From Spirosoma lacussanchae (GTDB lineage: Bacteria > Bacteroidota > Bacteroidia > Cytophagales > Spirosomataceae), in the NCBI RefSeq assembly GCF_005870035.1, contig NZ_SWJG01000001.1:1661639-1725638 (forward strand): 64,000 bases of DNA, given 5' to 3'. Position numbers and translations under genes: made by a program. The notes below the pieces were generated by a model. That model saw only the letters and a list, made by a program, of their open reading frames with translations. It did no database searches and was not told where the DNA came from. Below are positions 62,647 to 64,000 of the stretch, in pieces (position 1 is the first letter of the stretch; each line of letters opens with the position of its first letter).

Positions 62647-64000
62647 ATGAAAGTGCTTAAAACAATTGTTTGTGGCCTGGCTCTGTTGATCGCTACTGCC
62701 TGCGACAACGAGTTTGAGGAAGTCAACACCAACCCGAACGTCCCGACGCAGGTATCGCCGGATCTGCTGCTGGCGGGTGTACTGCGGAATACGATTAACG
62801 ACCAGGTCGGTGAGGCCTGGGGCATTGGCAATATCGTTGTGCAGCATACGGCCAAGATTCAGTTCGTGAACGAGGATCGCTACCTCTGGGGTGAGCGTAA
62901 CGGCGTCTGGAACAGTGTATACGGCAATATGCGCAATGTCCAGAATATCATCGATCTGGCTACCGCGGCTGGTCAGAACAATTACCTCGGCGTGGCGCTG
63001 ATCTGGAAGTCGTGGCTGTTTTCGCTGGCAACCGATGCCTACGGTGATATCCCGTATACGGAAGCGACCCAGGCCAAGTTGGGCGGTGTTTACGCGCCAA
63101 AGTACGACACGCAGGAAGCCGTATACACCGGTATTCTGGCTGATCTGGCCAAAGCGAACGACCTCCTCGGTACCAGTAACGAAGTGCTGGCGGGTGACAT
63201 CCTGTTTGGCGGTGGTGCCGGATCACTTCCCCGCTGGAAAAAACTGGCGAATTCACTTCGGCTGCGGGCGCTGATGCGAATTTCCGGCAAGCGCAACGTC
63301 TCGGCCGACCTGCAGGCTATCGTTGCCGACCGTACTAAGTTCCCGATTATGGAATCGAACGCCGACAACGCAGCCCTGACCTATCAGGCTACCGCTCCGA
63401 ACCAGTGGCCGCTCTACGGCTCGCGGGTAGGTTCGTTTGATGAATTCCGGGCCAGCAAATCGCTGGTCGACCGACTGCTGGCTATCAACGATCCGCGGCT
63501 GCCGGTCTTTGCCCGGCCGGTCGAGCGGCCCTCGTCGGCGGGTAAGGTCGAATACGTAGGTGTACCCAATGGGCTGGGCGATACGCCAGCGCTGAACTAC
63601 AACGGTGGTCCGCAGGGTGTTTCGCGGGTGGGTCTGCCGTTTGCCTGCCTCGTCTGCAGCTCGCCCGCGCCGGTGCCTAACGTGGCGCGTGGTCTGGTGA
63701 TGACGTATGCCGAGGTGCAGTTCCTGCTGGCCGAAGCCCGGGAAAAAAATCTGATCTCGACGGGTAGTGCCGAAACATATTACCTGAATGGTATTCGCGC
63801 CAATATGGACTACTACAAGGCGATTGTACCGGCCGAGTATGGCATCAACGTAACCCCCGCAGCCGATTATTTCACCCAGGCGGGGGTGGCCTATACGGGG
63901 ACTACCCAGCAGAAGCTGGAAAAAATCGGGACCCAGAAGTGGGTCGCGCTGCTGTTCAACGGGCTCGAAGGCTGGTTCGACTGGCGCCGGACGGGCATAC
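62647..64000 (+). CDS. SusD/RagB family nutrient-binding lipoprotein, 3' end missing
   Basis: Open from the ATG at 62647 to the window end, 451 residues seen; the stop lies outside. The signal MKVLKTIVCGLALLIATAC has its lipid Cys at 19, then DNEFEEVNTNPNVPTQVSPD, the start of the SusD-like_2 family. The TPR-rich core shows WKSWLFSLATDAYGDIPYTE, typical of the group, and RALMRISGKRN. The visible end, KWVALLFNGLEGWFDWRRTG, lies near the C terminus of such proteins, so few residues should be missing. It forms the surface lid of the SusC channel encoded upstream. Confidence 0.94.
   Translation, partial: MKVLKTIVCGLALLIATACDNEFEEVNTNPNVPTQVSPDLLLAGVLRNTINDQVGEAWGIGNIVVQHTAKIQFVNEDRYLWGERNGVWNSVYGNMRNVQNIIDLATAAGQNNYLGVALIWKSWLFSLATDAYGDIPYTEATQAKLGGVYAPKYDTQEAVYTGILADLAKANDLLGTSNEVLAGDILFGGGAGSLPRWKKLANSLRLRALMRISGKRNVSADLQAIVADRTKFPIMESNADNAALTYQATAPNQWPLYGSRVGSFDEFRASKSLVDRLLAINDPRLPVFARPVERPSSAGKVEYVGVPNGLGDTPALNYNGGPQGVSRVGLPFACLVCSSPAPVPNVARGLVMTYAEVQFLLAEAREKNLISTGSAETYYLNGIRANMDYYKAIVPAEYGINVTPAADYFTQAGVAYTGTTQQKLEKIGTQKWVALLFNGLEGWFDWRRTGI

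Overview
The window looks like chromosomal DNA from a Bacteroidota bacterium of the order Cytophagales, most like Spirosoma and its relatives. The evidence is a SusC/SusD pair, several promoters of the Bacteroidota type (TTG, about 20 bases, TAnnTTTG), few Shine-Dalgarno sites, a TamL-type outer membrane lipoprotein, a DUF6427-like membrane protein, split transketolase genes, and the gene order miaB, sigma-54 activator, lptE, unknown gene, secG. Base composition is moderately GC-rich. Two short AT-rich patches, around 23.2-23.3 kb and 39.75-41.2 kb, stand out. The genus is an inference from gene content only.

Layout. 1-5.7 kb: end of a nuclease gene, a secreted GATase-like protein, an orphan MacB/FtsX permease and a five-PAS histidine kinase. 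5.8-8.7 kb: tRNA-Leu(CAA) with its own promoter and terminator, then two Crp/Fnr regulators interleaved with an NTF2-like gene and a DoxX-like gene, both preceded by FNR-type palindromes. 8.9-24.6 kb: gapN, an orphan ABC ATPase, an envelope-folding block (MoxR ATPase, two peptidyl-prolyl isomerases, an unknown lipoprotein), agmatine deiminase, HAD and GAF proteins, a DUF1080 protein, mnmA, a broken AAA/DUF4143 gene and a NamZ-type muramidase. 24.7-39.7 kb: M3 peptidase, a TrpF-like protein lacking catalytic residues, PspC and LiaF-like membrane proteins, an ECF sigma / membrane protein / Spy-like stress module, transketolase subunits, Bcp, an M23 peptidase, a FAH-family enzyme, an M48 peptidase, sucC and a LolD-like ATPase.

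39.75-41.2 kb is an AT-rich patch with a candidate small RNA, a frameshifted GNAT acetyltransferase and two unknown overlapping small genes. 41.2-52 kb holds groEL-groES, an unknown gene, the secG-to-miaB cluster and tamL. 52-57 kb carries an rRNA/tRNA methyltransferase, a queuosine-precursor transporter, a DUF6427-like protein, rbfA and a LolC/E-type permease. 57.1-64 kb is an apparent nutrient-acquisition locus: a phosphonatase-like hydrolase and a TIGR03364-type FAD oxidoreductase followed by a SusC/SusD pair, the SusD being cut by the window end.

Much of the window concerns the cell envelope: outer membrane protein folding, lipoprotein export, LPS assembly, stress sensing and wall hydrolysis. 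The observations most worth following are the local FNR-type circuit at 6.2-8.7 kb, the aminophosphonate-SusCD locus at the right end, the palindrome-capped ATPase relic at 22.65-23.24 kb, the catalytically altered TrpF-like protein, and the candidate small RNA at 39.9 kb.
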